64,000 nucleotides of DNA from Syntrophales bacterium (lineage in GTDB: Bacteria; Desulfobacterota; Syntrophia; Syntrophales; UBA2210), in assembly GCA_023228425.1 (NCBI GenBank), contig JALOBE010000011.1:1-64000 (forward strand), read 5' to 3'. A program made the translations under genes and the position numbers. The notes beneath the pieces are model-generated. The model was given only the letters and a program-made list of their open reading frames with translations, did no database searches and was not told where the DNA came from. How positions within the stretch are numbered: position 1 is the first letter of the stretch; each line of letters begins with the position of its first letter. Positions 8,179 to 16,303 of the stretch are shown in pieces.

Positions 8179-9924
8179 ATGACTGGAATGAACGGCACAG
8201 GCAGAACGCCCGTCGGGAACGACGGGGAATCCCTTTTCCCCTTCCCCGTTCCGGAACTGAAGTCCCGCAACATGAGAATCGGCCCGCAAGGTATCCTGAA
8301 ACGGTCATTCGCGGACGGTCCGGACGATTTTTTCCGCCTGTACCAGGGGGATCCCCTGGAGTTGCGGGTCGAAATCCAGGGGTACGATTCCCCGGAGACG
8401 CTGGTCCGTCTCTACACCACCATGGACAGCCCCGCGGGGGAATGGCGTGAACTCGAGTTTCTGCGGGAATCCCCGGGGGCGTACCGCCTGTCCCACGTGA
8501 CCCGGAAGCGCGGCACCTATCAGTTCAGGGTAAAATACTCCCTCGACGGCGGTCAGACCTGGTACTGGGACCGGCTTCCCTTCAGCCGGGTGATAGTTGA
8601 CCCGGCTTCCCTGAAAGACATCCGGATGTACACCCTGATTCCGGCGGTGTCGGGAACCATGAGAGACTGGACGGACATGCTCGGTCACATCGCCGATCTG
8701 GGCTTCAACGCGGTCCACCTGCTGCCGTTGACGGAACGTGACATTTCCGGGAGCCCCTATTCGGCGCGGGATTTATTTACCATTGACAGCGTTTACACTG
8801 AATCGGACGGCGGTAGCGCCTTCTCTGAATTCAGGAGATTTGTCGATGCTGCCGGGGACAGGGGAATCAAGCTCTGTTTTGACCTTACCCTGAATCATGT
8901 GGGAGTGGCCGGCCGTATGGTCAGGAAGTGTCCCGAGTGGATCGTTCCCGACAGAAAAGAAAAGGACGGGATGAAGCGGGCCGGATGCTGGCACATGAAT
9001 ACCTGGCTTCGCTGGGAAGACCTGGTTCGGATATATTATGATCATCCCCATTCGGAAATCAGGGCCGATCTCTGGGAATACATGACGAAATATTCACTCT
9101 TCTGGGCCCACTTCGCCGCATTGACGGGCGGTATGGTCAGACTGGACAACCTCCATTCCAGTCACGAGGGATTCATCAGCCACCTCCTGGAGGAATTACG
9201 GCGGGCCTGTCCCGACCTGATCGTCATGGCGGAGTTTTTTACCGATTCCAACACGGTCCTGAAAAAGGCGGGCGAGTGGAACATCGATCTGTTTCTGGCC
9301 AACCAATGGGAAAACCCCTACGCCGGAGACTTGAGGATGTATATCCGCTATATTCACGACATCGGCCGCATGGTCCGTTATTTCATGCCCATTACAACCC
9401 ACGATACGGGAGCGCCGGCCCAGCTTTTCGGAGCGCCGGAAGCCGCCGTTCCGCGCTATGCCGTGACAGCCCTGATGGGCACGGGGCGTACCGGTATCGT
9501 TCAGGGGACTGAATACGGCTGTCCTGAAAAGATTGCCTTCATCGGCCGTCAGGTTACAATGGAGTTTCACCACAACCCCGTCATTGCCGGGGGTATTCGG
9601 CTCATAAACAGGGTGTTCGCTGAATCGGACATCTTCCATCACGAGGGAAACATCGACTTCATAGACGGTGATCATGGCGCCGTGCTGGTCGCGTTGCGGC
9701 GGTCGTCCCCGGAAGCGCGGGAAGGGTTTCTCATAGGTGCCAACCTGGACGTTGCCAACGGCTACAGCCTCCGGCTCGACCTTTCACCCTTCCTGGGAGG
9801 GAGACCGATCCTGAAGACGGAGAATGTCGCCGACGGAGTCCGTCGGGACTTTCCCATGAGGGACGTCACGCTGAACATCGGGCCGTGCGGCGTGGTGATA
9901 CTGCGGTGCCGGGAGAGCGACTGA
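8179..9924 (+). CDS. GH13 (alpha-amylase) family protein
   Basis: The 581-residue protein has an N-terminal Ig-like/carbohydrate-module-like region (about 50-145) and a GH13 TIM barrel. All four conserved regions are present: DLTLNH at 235-240, RLDNLH at 321-326 with nucleophile Asp323, acid/base Glu352 in VMAEFF, and THD at 407-409. It should therefore be catalytically active on alpha-glucans, by hydrolysis or glucan transfer. The Ig-like lead-in and the SPYS...DLF segment are reminiscent of the glucanotransferase half of eukaryotic-type debranching enzyme and of GlgE-like proteins, but I cannot assign the reaction. There is no signal peptide, so it is probably cytoplasmic. AAGGA lies close to the chosen ATG. 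The gap to the DUF748 gene is 46 bases, so the two may be cotranscribed. Confidence 0.8.
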   Translation: MTGMNGTGRTPVGNDGESLFPFPVPELKSRNMRIGPQGILKRSFADGPDDFFRLYQGDPLELRVEIQGYDSPETLVRLYTTMDSPAGEWRELEFLRESPGAYRLSHVTRKRGTYQFRVKYSLDGGQTWYWDRLPFSRVIVDPASLKDIRMYTLIPAVSGTMRDWTDMLGHIADLGFNAVHLLPLTERDISGSPYSARDLFTIDSVYTESDGGSAFSEFRRFVDAAGDRGIKLCFDLTLNHVGVAGRMVRKCPEWIVPDRKEKDGMKRAGCWHMNTWLRWEDLVRIYYDHPHSEIRADLWEYMTKYSLFWAHFAALTGGMVRLDNLHSSHEGFISHLLEELRRACPDLIVMAEFFTDSNTVLKKAGEWNIDLFLANQWENPYAGDLRMYIRYIHDIGRMVRYFMPITTHDTGAPAQLFGAPEAAVPRYAVTALMGTGRTGIVQGTEYGCPEKIAFIGRQVTMEFHHNPVIAGGIRLINRVFAESDIFHHEGNIDFIDGDHGAVLVALRRSSPEAREGFLIGANLDVANGYSLRLDLSPFLGGRPILKTENVADGVRRDFPMRDVTLNIGPCGVVILRCRESD

Positions 9925-9977
9925 GGCCGAAGACCCGCCGAACGGCAGAGACCGGATTCAGGGGAAGGACTTTTTTC

Positions 9978-10015
9978 TTGACAGCCGGAGAAGAATATTA
10001 AATGTATTGAATACA
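9978..10015 (+). promoter_or_regulatory. Candidate promoter and Fur/PerR-type operator
   Basis: TTGACA at 9978-9983 is a consensus -35. The -10 is not clear but must fall around 10001-10007. TGTATT-G-AATACA at 10003-10015 is a perfect 6-1-6 palindrome with the AT-rich, odd-spaced form of Fur/PerR boxes. It would sit at the -10/start site of the regulator gene that follows, suggesting autorepression that also controls rubrerythrin. Confidence 0.5.
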
Positions 10016-10048
10016 AATATGAAACAGCAACAGCACAAGGCTTCGCCC

Positions 10049-10459
10049 ATGACAGGGCAGCGCTCCCCGGAGAAGCTGCTTGCCGAACACAATATAAAAC
10101 CGTCGTACCAGCGCTTGAAAGTGATGGAGTACCTGTCTTCGCGACGGAACCACCCGACGGTGGATGAAATCCACCGCGCCCTCGTGCAGGACATACCGAC
10201 CCTGTCGAAGACAACGGTGTACAATACACTGACACTCTTCGCGCGGGCAAACCTGGTCCGTCGCGTCATCGTTGACGACAGCGAGGCCCATTACGATGTC
10301 CTGACGGATTGTCACGGCCATTTCAAGTGCGATTCCTGCGGCCGGATATACGATTTTCCCCTGGGCTCCGATTTGCTTGGTGAAGAGGGACTTGCCTCCT
10401 TCGAAATCAGGGAGAGAAACGTCTATTACCGGGGAATCTGTTCGACATGTCGGGATTGA
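10049..10459 (+). CDS. Fur-family transcriptional regulator (PerR-like)
   Basis: The 136-residue cytoplasmic repressor has the winged-helix motif (HPTVDEIHRAL...LSKTTVYNTL) in the N-terminal half and a metal-binding dimer domain with CHGHFKCDSCG and a second CxxC (CSTC) near the end, a structural zinc site. Proteins of this type sense peroxide or iron. Its position 44 bases before rubrerythrin argues for a PerR-like role, as in sulfate reducers. Start: earlier in-frame codons (TTG at 10007, ATG at 10019) would lie in or right after the palindrome and lack a Shine-Dalgarno sequence, whereas ATG at 10049 has AAGG eight bases upstream. An N-terminus up to 14 residues longer is possible. Confidence 0.85.
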   Translation: MTGQRSPEKLLAEHNIKPSYQRLKVMEYLSSRRNHPTVDEIHRALVQDIPTLSKTTVYNTLTLFARANLVRRVIVDDSEAHYDVLTDCHGHFKCDSCGRIYDFPLGSDLLGEEGLASFEIRERNVYYRGICSTCRD

Positions 10460-10503
10460 GGCGTTCATTGCACAACGAAAACAACACAGAGGAGGAGAAT
10501 GGA

Positions 10504-11097
10504 ATGAAAAAACTGAATGGAACCGAAACGGCTGAAAATCTTTTAAAAGCCTTCGCGGGAGAATCGCAGGCCCGTAACCGCTACACCTACTACGCCTCGG
10601 TGGCGGATAAGGAAGGCTATAAACAGATACGCTCTATTTTTATCGAGACGGCGGATAACGAAAAGGAGCACGCCAAGAGGTTCTACAAGTTTCTCCTGGC
10701 GGGCTTTGATGGTGAACTGCCCAGGATGGTTGAAATCACGGCGGCCTATCCCGTCGCGCAGGGAACGACCCTGGAAAACCTTCAGGCCGCCGCGGAAGGC
10801 GAGTACGAGGAGTGGGCCGAACTCTATCCCGCTTTCGCGGAAGTAGCCAGGAAGGAGGGCTTTCCCGAGGTGGCGGCCGCCTTTACCATGATCGCGCTGG
10901 CCGAAAAGCGCCATGAAACGCGCTACCGCAAACTCGCGGCCAACGTGGAACAGGGCCTGGTATTCAAGAAAGAAAAACCCCTGTCCTGGAAGTGTGGAAA
11001 CTGCGGCTACATTCACGAGGGAACCGAGGCTCCCCTCGAATGTCCCGCCTGTATTCATCCCCGGGCGTATTTTGAGGTTTTTTGCGAAACCTACTGA
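10504..11097 (+). CDS. rbr: Rubrerythrin
   Basis: The 197-residue non-haem diiron peroxidase reduces hydrogen peroxide in the cytoplasm of anaerobes using electrons from rubredoxin or NAD(P)H oxidoreductases. Diiron ligands are seen in a ferritin-like four-helix domain: Glu20, Glu53 with His56 (ExxH), Glu98/Glu100 region, and Glu134 with His137 (ExxH). The C-terminal rubredoxin-like domain has CGNC at 164-167 and CPAC at 180-183 for the FeS4 centre. GAGGAGG precedes the start. A two-codon frame, ATG-GAA-TGA, overlaps the ribosome-site region, which is probably chance. Gene order regulator-rubrerythrin points to peroxide control by the Fur-family protein. Confidence 0.96.
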   Translation: MKKLNGTETAENLLKAFAGESQARNRYTYYASVADKEGYKQIRSIFIETADNEKEHAKRFYKFLLAGFDGELPRMVEITAAYPVAQGTTLENLQAAAEGEYEEWAELYPAFAEVARKEGFPEVAAAFTMIALAEKRHETRYRKLAANVEQGLVFKKEKPLSWKCGNCGYIHEGTEAPLECPACIHPRAYFEVFCETY

Positions 11098-11188
11098 CAG
11101 CGCGTTCCGGCACAGGGCACCCGTGGTGCCGAGTGTGACGGTTCGTTCCGCGCAGGGACGGCGCGGCACGGGCTTCAGGCGATACACC

Positions 11189-11243
11189 TTGACAGAGGGA
11201 CGGACCTGCGATAGGAATGGGCAATAAAGTTAGTATACACTAA
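11189..11243 (+). promoter_or_regulatory. Candidate promoter and DtxR/MntR-type operator
   Basis: TTGACA at 11189-11194 is followed after 17 bases by a weak -10 (TAGGAA). Downstream at 11230-11243 lies TTAGT-ATAC-ACTAA, an interrupted palindrome with TTAGT/ACTAA arms like those of metal-dependent DtxR-family boxes. It sits between the presumed transcription start and the regulator's ATG, as expected for autorepression. Confidence 0.4.
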
Positions 11244-11256
11244 TTCAGGATGTACC

Positions 11257-11802
11257 ATGCCCGAACTCCGTGACGCGTCAAAAAACAAGCCCCTGACGGC
11301 TTCAATGGAGGACTATCTCGAGGCTATATTCGACCTCGACGCGAAGAAGCAGGCCGTCAGGGTCAAGGATATCGCCGACAGACTCGATGTCCGGATGCCC
11401 TCGGTGACAAGCATGCTGAAAATCCTGAATCAACGGGGGCTGGTCAACTATGAAAAGTATGAGACGGTTCATTTAACGGCAGAGGGAGTCGTCATCGGCA
11501 GGGAAATGAGGCGAAAGCATGATGCCCTGCGGAGATTCCTGACGGATGTACTCAAGATCGACGACGGAACCGCCGATGCCGAAGCCTGCAGAATGGAGCA
11601 CGTCCTCAGTTCTGAAACAATGGATCGCCTCGACGATTTTATCAACTTTATCTACACCTGCCCGCGGGCAGGGGAACGCTGGCTTCGCCACTTTGAAGAC
11701 TTCTGCCTTCACGGGTGGGACATGGAAACATGTTCGGAGAACAGTGAAAAGTTTATCCGAGGCATGAAAAAACCTGGAGCGGTCGTTGAGAAAGGCTCCT
11801 GA
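11257..11802 (+). CDS. DtxR/MntR-family metal-dependent transcriptional regulator
   Basis: The 181-residue protein has a N-terminal winged HTH (TASMEDYLEAIFDL... VRVKDIADRLDV...PSVTSMLKILNQRGLV) followed by the metal-binding/dimerisation domain with the family motif EACRMEHVLSSETMDRL. Such repressors bind DNA when loaded with Fe2+ or Mn2+. It lacks the SH3-like third domain of DtxR, so it resembles MntR/IdeR short forms. AGGA lies seven bases before ATG. No transporter gene (feo, mntH) is next to it, so its targets are probably elsewhere. Confidence 0.88.
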   Translation: MPELRDASKNKPLTASMEDYLEAIFDLDAKKQAVRVKDIADRLDVRMPSVTSMLKILNQRGLVNYEKYETVHLTAEGVVIGREMRRKHDALRRFLTDVLKIDDGTADAEACRMEHVLSSETMDRLDDFINFIYTCPRAGERWLRHFEDFCLHGWDMETCSENSEKFIRGMKKPGAVVEKGS

Positions 11803-11933
11803 AAAGACTCACGGGGACGGGGAGCCTTGCATGTGACGGACTTGCAAAGCGGCAGGTTCAATCAAGCCGGAACACGGCGGGCGCCGCGGCAGGGCCGGTA
11901 ATCGGCGGGCGGTGGCGCCGGGGAGGGAACGCC

Positions 11934-12173
11934 ATGGTTATGAGGTCTGCGGAAGGAATCATCTGTGAGGATTGCAGGAAGGAAGAGGCTGTGGTTTTCT
12001 GCAGTGGTTGTGAGAAAGCGATCTGCAGAGAGTGCCGCATCTTCGACATCTGGTGCTACGGATGCGGAAGCGGCGACGTGAAGGCCTTTTGCCGAAGCTG
12101 CAATAATGATCCGGAAGTTAACATCTGGAAAGGACCGGAGTCAGGCTCACGGTCAGGATCGGGGTCGGTGTAA
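11934..12173 (+). CDS. Small cysteine-rich protein, five CxxC pairs
   Basis: The 79-residue protein of unknown function has its first 60 residues holding five CxxC pairs (CEDC, CSGC, CREC, CYGC, CRSC), enough for two or more zinc sites in a B-box/treble-clef-like arrangement. The tail is rich in Gly and Ser. GGAGG stands six bases before ATG, supporting translation. It lies between the metal regulator and elbB, perhaps in one transcript. It could be a zinc-binding adaptor. No enzymatic motif is visible. Confidence 0.6.
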   Translation: MVMRSAEGIICEDCRKEEAVVFCSGCEKAICRECRIFDIWCYGCGSGDVKAFCRSCNNDPEVNIWKGPESGSRSGSGSV

Positions 12174-12222
12174 AGACGGCCGCCGTCGCTTTTCCCCGGC
12201 GAGCCCTGAAAGGAGGTGCGGG

Positions 12223-12885
12223 ATGATGAAACGCGTGGGAGTTATGCTTTCGGGTTGCGGGCTGTTTGACGGGTCCGAGATTCATGAAACGACGCTGACG
12301 CTGTATTTCCTGGACCGTGCCGGAGCGGCCATTGTCTGCATGGCCCCCGATCGCGGCCAGAGTATGGTCATCAACCATGTCAGTCATAAGCCCGGCGGTG
12401 AAGCGCGCAATGTGCTGGTGGAATCCGCCCGTATTGCCCGCGGGGATATCAGCGACCTGGCTGATGTGACCGCCGATAACCTCGATGCCCTCATTTTTCC
12501 CGGAGGGATGGGCGCAGCCGGAAATCTTTGTAATTTTGCGGTTTCAGGAAGTAATTGTACGGTCATTCCGGAGGTGTCCGCTCTCATAGAGGCCATGCAC
12601 CGGCAGAAGAAGCCTATGGGGTTTATCTGCATCGCGCCGGTTATCGCCGCCCGGGTGCTGGGTCCGCTGGGACCCGAGCTGACCGTCGGCGGGGACTCTC
12701 CGACGGCGCGGGCCATCGAGGAAATGGGCGCGCGCCACGTGATCTGCGGTGTTGACGGGATCGTCGTGGACGAAACACACAACGTCGTAACGACGCCGGC
12801 CTACATGATCGGTCCCACTATAGCGCCGGTCGCCCTGGGCATAGAGGCGCTGGTGACGGAGGTTCTTTCACGGGTGAAGCAGTGA
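12223..12885 (+). CDS. elbB: Isoprenoid biosynthesis glyoxalase ElbB family protein
   Basis: The 220-residue DJ-1/PfpI-fold protein is of normal length for ElbB. The start (KRVGVMLSGCGLFDGSEIHE), the IFPGGMGAAGNL loop and the nucleophile-elbow-like GFICIAP are family hallmarks. Members show glyoxalase activity in vitro and have been linked to isoprenoid production in E. coli; the cellular role is not firmly known. AGGAGG lies seven bases before ATG, so the longer upstream reading frame is not used. Confidence 0.92.
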   Translation: MMKRVGVMLSGCGLFDGSEIHETTLTLYFLDRAGAAIVCMAPDRGQSMVINHVSHKPGGEARNVLVESARIARGDISDLADVTADNLDALIFPGGMGAAGNLCNFAVSGSNCTVIPEVSALIEAMHRQKKPMGFICIAPVIAARVLGPLGPELTVGGDSPTARAIEEMGARHVICGVDGIVVDETHNVVTTPAYMIGPTIAPVALGIEALVTEVLSRVKQ

Positions 12886-12901
12886 CGGGTGCGGAGCGGC
12901 A

Positions 12902-13213
12902 ATGAAAATTCGAGTGGAAAAAGAGAATATCGTCCAGGCCCTTCGTAAAAGTGAAGGTATCGAAGTAGTGCTGGAAAACGAACGGGACGCGAAGGAGGCG
13001 CTGGACCTTGTGTTCAGCGGGTCGGATCTTTTTTCGCAGGCCGAGATTGAACTGTTGAGCAACGTTCTTGTAACGGAGATCACGGAATACAAGACCTCCT
13101 CCGTGGCCTACAAGGTTTTCTATCTCCTGGAATTTCCCTTCGACGAGACTACCCCCCTGAGGAAGCGGGCCGCTTTGGTCAGGAATGTTCAATCACTGTT
13201 GACGGCTTCGTAA
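12902..13213 (+). CDS. Hypothetical protein whose stop lies in a repeat
   Basis: The 103-residue, charged, mainly helical protein has no recognised domain. It starts 16 bases after elbB with GGAG upstream, so it is probably translated from the same message. Its last codons (LTAS and stop) are read from the left end of a family B repeat, so the original C-terminus may have been different and was cut or extended when the repeat arrived. Confidence 0.6.
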   Translation: MKIRVEKENIVQALRKSEGIEVVLENERDAKEALDLVFSGSDLFSQAEIELLSNVLVTEITEYKTSSVAYKVFYLLEFPFDETTPLRKRAALVRNVQSLLTAS

Positions 13214-13367
13214 AAAGTCCGGATGCTTAAGTTGCGCTTCATCCTTCGTCACTGCGGCGTACCACTCAGTACGCCTCATTCCTCAGGATTTGCGCGCCTT
13301 GCCTGCGGAGCTTTTTACGAAGCCATCCTCAACCAGATGTTTTTCGACTTTTTACGGGACCGTCATT
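13199..13367. repeat. Family B repeat, copy 1
   Basis: The 169-bp element runs from TGACGGCTTCGTAAAAAGTC to GACTTTTTACGGGACCGTCA. The right end is the reverse complement of the left at 17 of 20 positions. A further copy of the arm lies inside (CTTTTTACGAAGCCATC). The middle carries CGGCGTACC...GTACGCCTCATTC. The same block order recurs at 43093-43287. It has no coding capacity. It reads like a miniature inverted-repeat element. Confidence 0.75.
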
Positions 13368-13379
13368 GTTGGACGAGGG

Positions 13380-14993
13380 CTACAGTTCGTCGACGCTACG
13401 GTGAAGCGACAGTTTTCCCGAGCGCGCCATGGACGCTTTCGTTTCCTCCAGCCAGGACTGAAAATACTGTTCCTGCTTGACGCTCATGTAGGCAGTCCGG
13501 ATCTGTTCCTTCTCTTCTTCCCACCGGGCCTCATCCAGGCGTCCCCTCTCCCTGAGCCACATGACGTGGTAGGCTCCGTTGACAAGAAATACCCTGTCCA
13601 CGAGGGGGTTTCTTTCAGACAGGCCGAGCAGTGAGTCGAAAAACTCTCCGGAATAACCGATGCCCGGAATCTCTCCTCCGGGAATGAAGAAGCCCGTCTC
13701 ACGGGGGACGAGGCCCTCGGCCCGCAGGACGGCTTCGAAGGAATCTTCCTCCCCGAGGCGCCGGATCAGGTTGTCCGCCATGTCCCGCGCGCGTCTCAGG
13801 GCTTCGTCAGCCCGCCAGCGCCGTTCCACGGCGTCCTTCACCTCGGTGAGGGAAGGCACATGGGACGGTTGCTCGTCAACGGGAAGCAGGAGATAATGGG
13901 CGCCGTCGTCGGAAAGAACGGGACTGGTTTCTCCGGTGCCGAGTCCAAAGGACCACTGGAGGATATCCCGCACCCCGGCAAGCTCGTCGGGAACGGTCGA
14001 TTCGGAGAAGAATTCCGTTGACGTGACGGTCAGATCGTGCCCGGAGGCGTACCCTTCAAAATCTTCAGTCTGATAGATTGTGTCGTGGGCGGCTTTCGCC
14101 TGCCGGTAAGCCTCTTCGAATCCCCGCGAAATCCGCAGCTCGCTCTCAATGCGGTTCCGCACCTCGGGCAGCGGGTAGTAGGGTTCGGCCGATTCCTCCT
14201 CGGGCTTCCTGAACTGGTGCAGGTTGCCGTAGTAGTAATCCTCGATCATGGTGTCGGTGACGGACAGGGAGTCTGCAAAGGCCGCTGCGGGGAACCGCAG
14301 GTAGTGTACCTTGACTTTTTTTGGCACCCGGAAACGATCGGCATTGTCCGCCAGGTAGTCTTCGAGGTCATCATGCGATGGAACCAGTTGTTTTTCAAAG
14401 GTTTCCGGGTCGACGCGCACGAAGGAAATGTTCATTTCCTGGTTCTGGAGGCGGTAGAGTTCCCGGGCTTCCGTCTCGGACACCTTCACGGATTCCTTGA
14501 TCAACCGTTCCATCTTCTCTATGGTGAGCATCCTTCTCTGCAGAGCCTCAAAATCCGCGGGGTTCATGCCGCGGTAACGAAGGGTCTGCTCGTACAGGCC
14601 CGGGTCAAAATGGCCGTTGCGCCGGAAGGCCGGGTGGGAGTATATCAGGTCCTGCACTTCCCGGTCGCTCACATCCAGGTTGAGTTCGTCCGCCGTGGCC
14701 AGAATGACCGCCTGGTTGACCAGGGAATCGAAGGCCTGCCGTTTCGGATCGAGAGCGCTGAGAACCTCGTCGGTCAGCTTCGTCCCGTAGCGCTGGCGGT
14801 AGACCGTGATGAGGTTCTGATATTCTCGTACGTAGGCTTCACGGGTGATGACGGTGTCGCCCACCGTAGCGATCGCGTCCTGCTCGAGGTTACCCCCGAT
14901 GGAACCGAAGTAGAAGATGAATACGAGAATGATGATTCCCAGTATGATTTTCATGAGCCAGTTTCTGGCGTGTTTTCGCATCAAGGCAAGCAT
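13380..14993 (-). CDS. SurA-N/PpiD-like periplasmic folding chaperone
   Basis: The 537-residue protein is anchored by one N-terminal membrane helix (about residues 14-33, MKIILGIIILVFIFYFG region) with the rest in the periplasm. The SurA-N domain (VGDTVITREAYVREYQNLI ... LVNQAVILATADELNL) is clear. The central parvulin domain is hard to see and may be degenerate, so it may act mainly as a chaperone for outer-membrane protein biogenesis like PpiD. A GTG 15 bases upstream is in frame, but the ATG giving MLALMRKHARNWLMK matches the PpiD start pattern. It is convergent with the 12902 gene across a repeat and divergent from mreB. Confidence 0.85.
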   Translation of the reverse strand: MLALMRKHARNWLMKIILGIIILVFIFYFGSIGGNLEQDAIATVGDTVITREAYVREYQNLITVYRQRYGTKLTDEVLSALDPKRQAFDSLVNQAVILATADELNLDVSDREVQDLIYSHPAFRRNGHFDPGLYEQTLRYRGMNPADFEALQRRMLTIEKMERLIKESVKVSETEARELYRLQNQEMNISFVRVDPETFEKQLVPSHDDLEDYLADNADRFRVPKKVKVHYLRFPAAAFADSLSVTDTMIEDYYYGNLHQFRKPEEESAEPYYPLPEVRNRIESELRISRGFEEAYRQAKAAHDTIYQTEDFEGYASGHDLTVTSTEFFSESTVPDELAGVRDILQWSFGLGTGETSPVLSDDGAHYLLLPVDEQPSHVPSLTEVKDAVERRWRADEALRRARDMADNLIRRLGEEDSFEAVLRAEGLVPRETGFFIPGGEIPGIGYSGEFFDSLLGLSERNPLVDRVFLVNGAYHVMWLRERGRLDEARWEEEKEQIRTAYMSVKQEQYFQSWLEETKASMARSGKLSLHRSVDEL

Positions 14994-15054
14994 GACCTGT
15001 CGGAACACCCCCGGTTGTTGAATGGTGAAGTACTCCTGATAGTACAGTACCCTT

Positions 15055-15104
15055 GAAAAAGCAACAGCTTTTTCGTTGATTACCCCCTTTAAATGCTGTA
15101 TAGG
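15055..15104 (+). promoter_or_regulatory. Predicted mreB promoter and adjacent hairpin
   Basis: TTGATT at 15076-15081, a 17-base spacer and TATAGG at 15099-15104 give a plausible sigma-70 promoter 38 bases before the mreB start codon. Immediately upstream is GAAAAAGC-AACA-GCTTTTTC, an 8-bp hairpin between the divergent ppiD-like and mre operons. Being upstream of both genes, the hairpin is unlikely to be a terminator. Confidence 0.45.
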
Positions 15105-15141
15105 GTACCAATCAGCGACTGTGCCGAGGGAGGATGGTAAC

Positions 15142-16179
15142 TTGATATTCGACTACATGCTGGGCCTGTTTTCCAACGATCTCGCCATCGACCTGGGAAC
15201 GGCCAACACACTGGTTTACGTCAAAGGGAAAGGCATCACCTTGAGCGAACCTTCCGTGGTGGCTGTCCATCGCGATGTGCGGGGCGTGAAGAAGATGCTT
15301 GCCGTGGGCGAGGAAGCAAAGAAGATGCTGGGAAGGACACCCGGCAATATCATCGCCATCCGGCCGATGCGGGACGGTGTGATCGCTGATTTTGAGATCA
15401 CCGAGGCCATGCTCCACCACTTCATTCTCCAGGTGCACAACAGGAAGAAACTGGTCAGGCCCAGAATCATCATATCCATACCCTCGGGCATCACCCCGGT
15501 GGAACGCCGGGCCGTCAAAGAAGCGGCGGAGTCGGCAGGGGCGCGGGAGGTGTACCTCATTGAGGAGCCCATGGCCGCGGCAATCGGGTCCGGGCTTCCC
15601 ATAACGGAGGCCGTGGGTTCCATGGTCGTCGACATCGGCGGGGGGACCACGGAGGTGGCCGTTATTTCCCTGGCGGGCATCGTTTATTCCAGGTCGGTGC
15701 GCGTGGCCGGGGACCGGATGGACGAGGCCATCGTTCAATACATGAAGCGCAAGCACAGCCTTCTCATCGGGGAGCGTTCCGGAGAAATGATCAAGACGGC
15801 CATCGGATGCGCCTATCCCAACGAAGAAGTGCTGACGGTGGACGTCAGGGGCAGGGATCTCATATCGGGCATACCGAAGGTCATCGAAATAAGTTCCGAC
15901 GAGGTTCGCGAGGCCATAGCGGAACCGGTTGGCATGATAGTGGACGTCGTTCGCAATGCTCTGGAAAACGCGCCGCCTGAACTGGCGGGTGATATCGTGG
16001 ACAGGGGTATCGTACTGACCGGCGGCGGGGCGCTGTTGCGGAATCTCGATGTGCTGCTGCGCGAGGAAACGGGGCTTCCCATATCCATAACAGACGACCC
16101 TCTTTCCACGGTGGCCAGGGGGGCGGGAATCGCGCTGGATGAAATCGATCTTCTGAAAGAGGTTTCCATTCAGCTGTAG
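15142..16179 (+). CDS. mreB: Rod shape-determining protein MreB
   Basis: The 345-residue actin homologue forms membrane-bound filaments that guide lateral wall synthesis. Actin-fold nucleotide motifs are visible: phosphate-1 AIDLGTANTLVYVKG, phosphate-2 VVDIGGGTTEVAVIS and the adenosine motif VLTGGGALLRNLD. The start is a TTG: GGAGG lies eight bases upstream, and the resulting N-terminus MIFDYMLGLFSNDLAIDLG is the usual MreB opening. The next ATG is five codons in and has no ribosome site. It heads the mreBCD-mrdA-rodA operon. Confidence 0.97.
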   Translation: MIFDYMLGLFSNDLAIDLGTANTLVYVKGKGITLSEPSVVAVHRDVRGVKKMLAVGEEAKKMLGRTPGNIIAIRPMRDGVIADFEITEAMLHHFILQVHNRKKLVRPRIIISIPSGITPVERRAVKEAAESAGAREVYLIEEPMAAAIGSGLPITEAVGSMVVDIGGGTTEVAVISLAGIVYSRSVRVAGDRMDEAIVQYMKRKHSLLIGERSGEMIKTAIGCAYPNEEVLTVDVRGRDLISGIPKVIEISSDEVREAIAEPVGMIVDVVRNALENAPPELAGDIVDRGIVLTGGGALLRNLDVLLREETGLPISITDDPLSTVARGAGIALDEIDLLKEVSIQL

Positions 16180-16303
16180 CCGGAGTCAACGGCAGGGGTG
16201 CAACCGGCGGGTGTACCGTTCCAGGTGTTTCTGATCCGCTTCGCGGTCTGTTTTTCCCCGTACTTCCTGTGACGTTCCCCGTGATGTGTGTGCCGGGTAT
16301 TGC

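Noticed and set aside
11803..11933. tRNA-like segment (GGTTCAATC)
   Set aside because: A T-loop-like string is present, but no acceptor stem or anticodon arm can be folded around it.
15055..15074. Hairpin GAAAAAGC/GCTTTTTC as a bidirectional terminator
   Set aside because: Both neighbouring genes start here and run away from it. It is more likely regulatory or incidental.
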